Below, in pieces: positions 32,704 through 34,094 of a stretch of 34,094 bases of DNA. The notes under the pieces were generated by a model. The model ran no database searches. It worked only from the letters and a program-made list of their open reading frames with translations, and was not told the DNA's origin. The stretch comes from Herminiimonas sp. (lineage in GTDB: Bacteria > Pseudomonadota > Gammaproteobacteria > Burkholderiales > Burkholderiaceae_D). Position 1 is the stretch's first letter, and each line of letters begins with the position of its first letter. A program made the translations under genes and the position numbers. The stretch lies in contig JAQGLW010000192.1 of NCBI GenBank assembly GCA_028292665.1, positions 1 to 34,094 of the forward strand, given 5' to 3'.

Positions 32704-34094
32704 ATGACATCTGCAGCAAGCGATATCCCTAGCCGGCTTGACCGTCTGCCCTGGTCGGACTGGCACTGGCGCGTGGTGACGGCGCTAGGCATCGCCTGGG
32801 TGCTTGACGGGCTGGAAGTAACCCTCATCGGTTCCATCGGCAGCGTGCTGGAGCGAGAAGACACGCTGGCGCTGTCCGCGGCACAGGTGGGCTGGACCGG
32901 TTCCGTGTATATCGGCGGCGCGGTGCTCGGCGCATTGATCTTCGGCAGGCTGGCCGATAGGCTGGGACGCAAGAAGCTGTTCATGATCACCCTGGCCGTA
33001 TACATGCTCGCCACGCTGGCCACCGCCTTTTCTACCGGCTTCGTTTTTCTTTCCATTTGCCGCTTCCTTACCGGCATCGGCATAGGCGGCGAATATGCGG
33101 CCATTAATTCCGCCATCGACGAGTTGATTCCGGCGCGGTTGCGCGGACGGGTCAATCTGGCGATCAACGGCAGCTTCTGGATTGGCGCTGCGCTCGGTGC
33201 CTGCCTCAGCCTGGTGATGCTCGATCCACGGGTTCTGGGACCGGCACTCGGTTGGCGCGCCTGCTTTATCCTTGGTGCAGTGATGGCGGTGGCCATCGTG
33301 CTGGTTCGGCGCCATGTGCCGGAAAGTCCGCGCTGGCTATTGGTGCACGGCAGGACAGAACAGGCCAATCAGATCATTGAGCAGATCGAGGCGCAGGTGC
33401 GGCGGCAGCACGGCAAGCTGCAACCGGTTGAAACCGGCATGCATGCATCGGGTCATGGCACGCCGGCCTTGCGCCAGGTTGCGGCGGTGCTGTTAGGGCG
33501 CTATCGCATGCGCAGTCTGGTGGTGCTGACGATGATGGTGGCTCAAGCCTTTGTCTACAATGCGATCTTCTTCACTTACTCGCTTGTGCTGACTCGCTTC
33601 TACCAGGTGCCGGATAATCGGGTGGCGCTCTATATTTTTCCCTTTGCGCTGGGTAATGTGCTTGGACCTGTTTTGCTTGGACCTTTGTTCGACAGCCTGG
33701 GCCGGCGGAAGATGATCTCTCTCACCTATATTCTCAGCGGTATCGGCCTGGCATTCACCGGCTGGGCCTTCGCGTCAGGCTGGCTGACTGCCTTTACCCA
33801 GGCGCTGTGCTGGACCGTGGTGTTCTTCATTGCATCTACCGCCGCCAGTTCCGCCTACCTGACGGTAAGCGAAGTGTTTCCGATCGAAATGCGGGCGCTG
33901 GCGATTTCGATCTTCTATGCGATCGGCACCGGAACCGGCGGCTTCATTGCGCCGGTTCTTTTCGGCTGGCTGATTGAAAGCGGCAGTCGCGCGTCGGTTG
34001 CCATCGGCTACGCAATCGGCGCCGCGCTTGCTCTCCTGGCCGGATTGCTGGCGCAACGCCATGCGGTCGATGCAGAACGCAAGGCGCTTGAGGA
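32704..34094 (+). CDS. Major facilitator superfamily transporter (3' truncated by window)
   Basis: The frame is open from the ATG at 32704 (AAGGA 9 nt upstream) to the window end, giving 463 residues without a stop. Family signs: W-x-DGLEVTLIG in helix 1, the MFS motif A GRLADRLGRKK between helices 2 and 3, FLTGIGIGGEYAAINSAIDELIPARLRGRVN around helix 4, PESPRWLLVHGR before the central loop, a second GPLFDSLGRRKM motif between helices 8 and 9, and SEVFPIEMRALAISIFYAIGTG. These point to the metabolite/proton symporter or sugar-porter branch. The substrate cannot be told from sequence. It is unrelated to flagella and lies just beyond the integron relic. Confidence 0.9.
   Translation, partial: MTSAASDIPSRLDRLPWSDWHWRVVTALGIAWVLDGLEVTLIGSIGSVLEREDTLALSAAQVGWTGSVYIGGAVLGALIFGRLADRLGRKKLFMITLAVYMLATLATAFSTGFVFLSICRFLTGIGIGGEYAAINSAIDELIPARLRGRVNLAINGSFWIGAALGACLSLVMLDPRVLGPALGWRACFILGAVMAVAIVLVRRHVPESPRWLLVHGRTEQANQIIEQIEAQVRRQHGKLQPVETGMHASGHGTPALRQVAAVLLGRYRMRSLVVLTMMVAQAFVYNAIFFTYSLVLTRFYQVPDNRVALYIFPFALGNVLGPVLLGPLFDSLGRRKMISLTYILSGIGLAFTGWAFASGWLTAFTQALCWTVVFFIASTAASSAYLTVSEVFPIEMRALAISIFYAIGTGTGGFIAPVLFGWLIESGSRASVAIGYAIGAALALLAGLLAQRHAVDAERKALE

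Noticed and set aside
1-34094. CRISPR arrays
   Set aside because: No regularly spaced repeat series was seen on reading the window; repeats found are pairs or hairpins only.

Overview
The window is the core of a polar-type flagellar locus from a GC-rich betaproteobacterium. Burkholderiales, probably Oxalobacteraceae, is the best guess; this rests on gene order, the FlhF/FlhG and MotC/MotD types and codon use, and no 16S is present. Almost all the DNA between 1 and 30.6 kb is flagellar and is ordered in four blocks. (1) + strand: the 3' end of fliK, a clear intrinsic terminator, then fliL-M-N-O-P-Q-R (motor switch and export gate). (2) - strand, convergent with block 1: flgB-C-D-E-F-G-H-I-J-K-L (rod, hook, rings, hook-filament junction), read from about 16.2 kb down to 5.7 kb. 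(3) + strand, divergent from flgB: flgA, then flgM-flgN behind a textbook sigma-28 promoter. (4) - strand: flhB-flhA-flhF-flhG-fliA-motC-motD and an HDOD-GAF gene, a tight and largely overlapping operon read from 30.6 kb down to 21.3 kb. It supplies the export gate, polar placement and number control, the late sigma factor (whose anti-sigma factor FlgM is in block 3) and a second stator pair.

Two pieces of foreign DNA interrupt or border this locus. The first (about 18.13-21.19 kb) lies between flgN and the HDOD gene and is visibly AT-richer. It carries two - strand genes: a TIR-like NADase-type domain fused to a long TPR region, followed by a zinc-ribbon DUF4145 protein with a HEPN-like R..GN...H motif. 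The pair is flanked by an 18/20 direct repeat (18131-18150 and 20537-20556). Beside it lies a frameshifted C-terminal relic of a serine recombinase. I read it as a candidate anti-phage module brought in by a recombinase-driven element. This is the best candidate in the window for an undescribed system.

The second (about 30.9-32.6 kb) is a relic integron upstream of flhB. An N-terminal fragment of a tyrosine recombinase of the IntI type reads rightwards. Reading away from it to the left are a cupin gene, a recognisable attC site and a SAM-dependent methyltransferase gene. That is the expected attI-cassette1-attC-cassette2 layout. Beyond it a 3'-truncated MFS transporter runs off the window.

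All positions and motifs were read by eye from the sequence. No database search was run, so family names rest on motif recognition.
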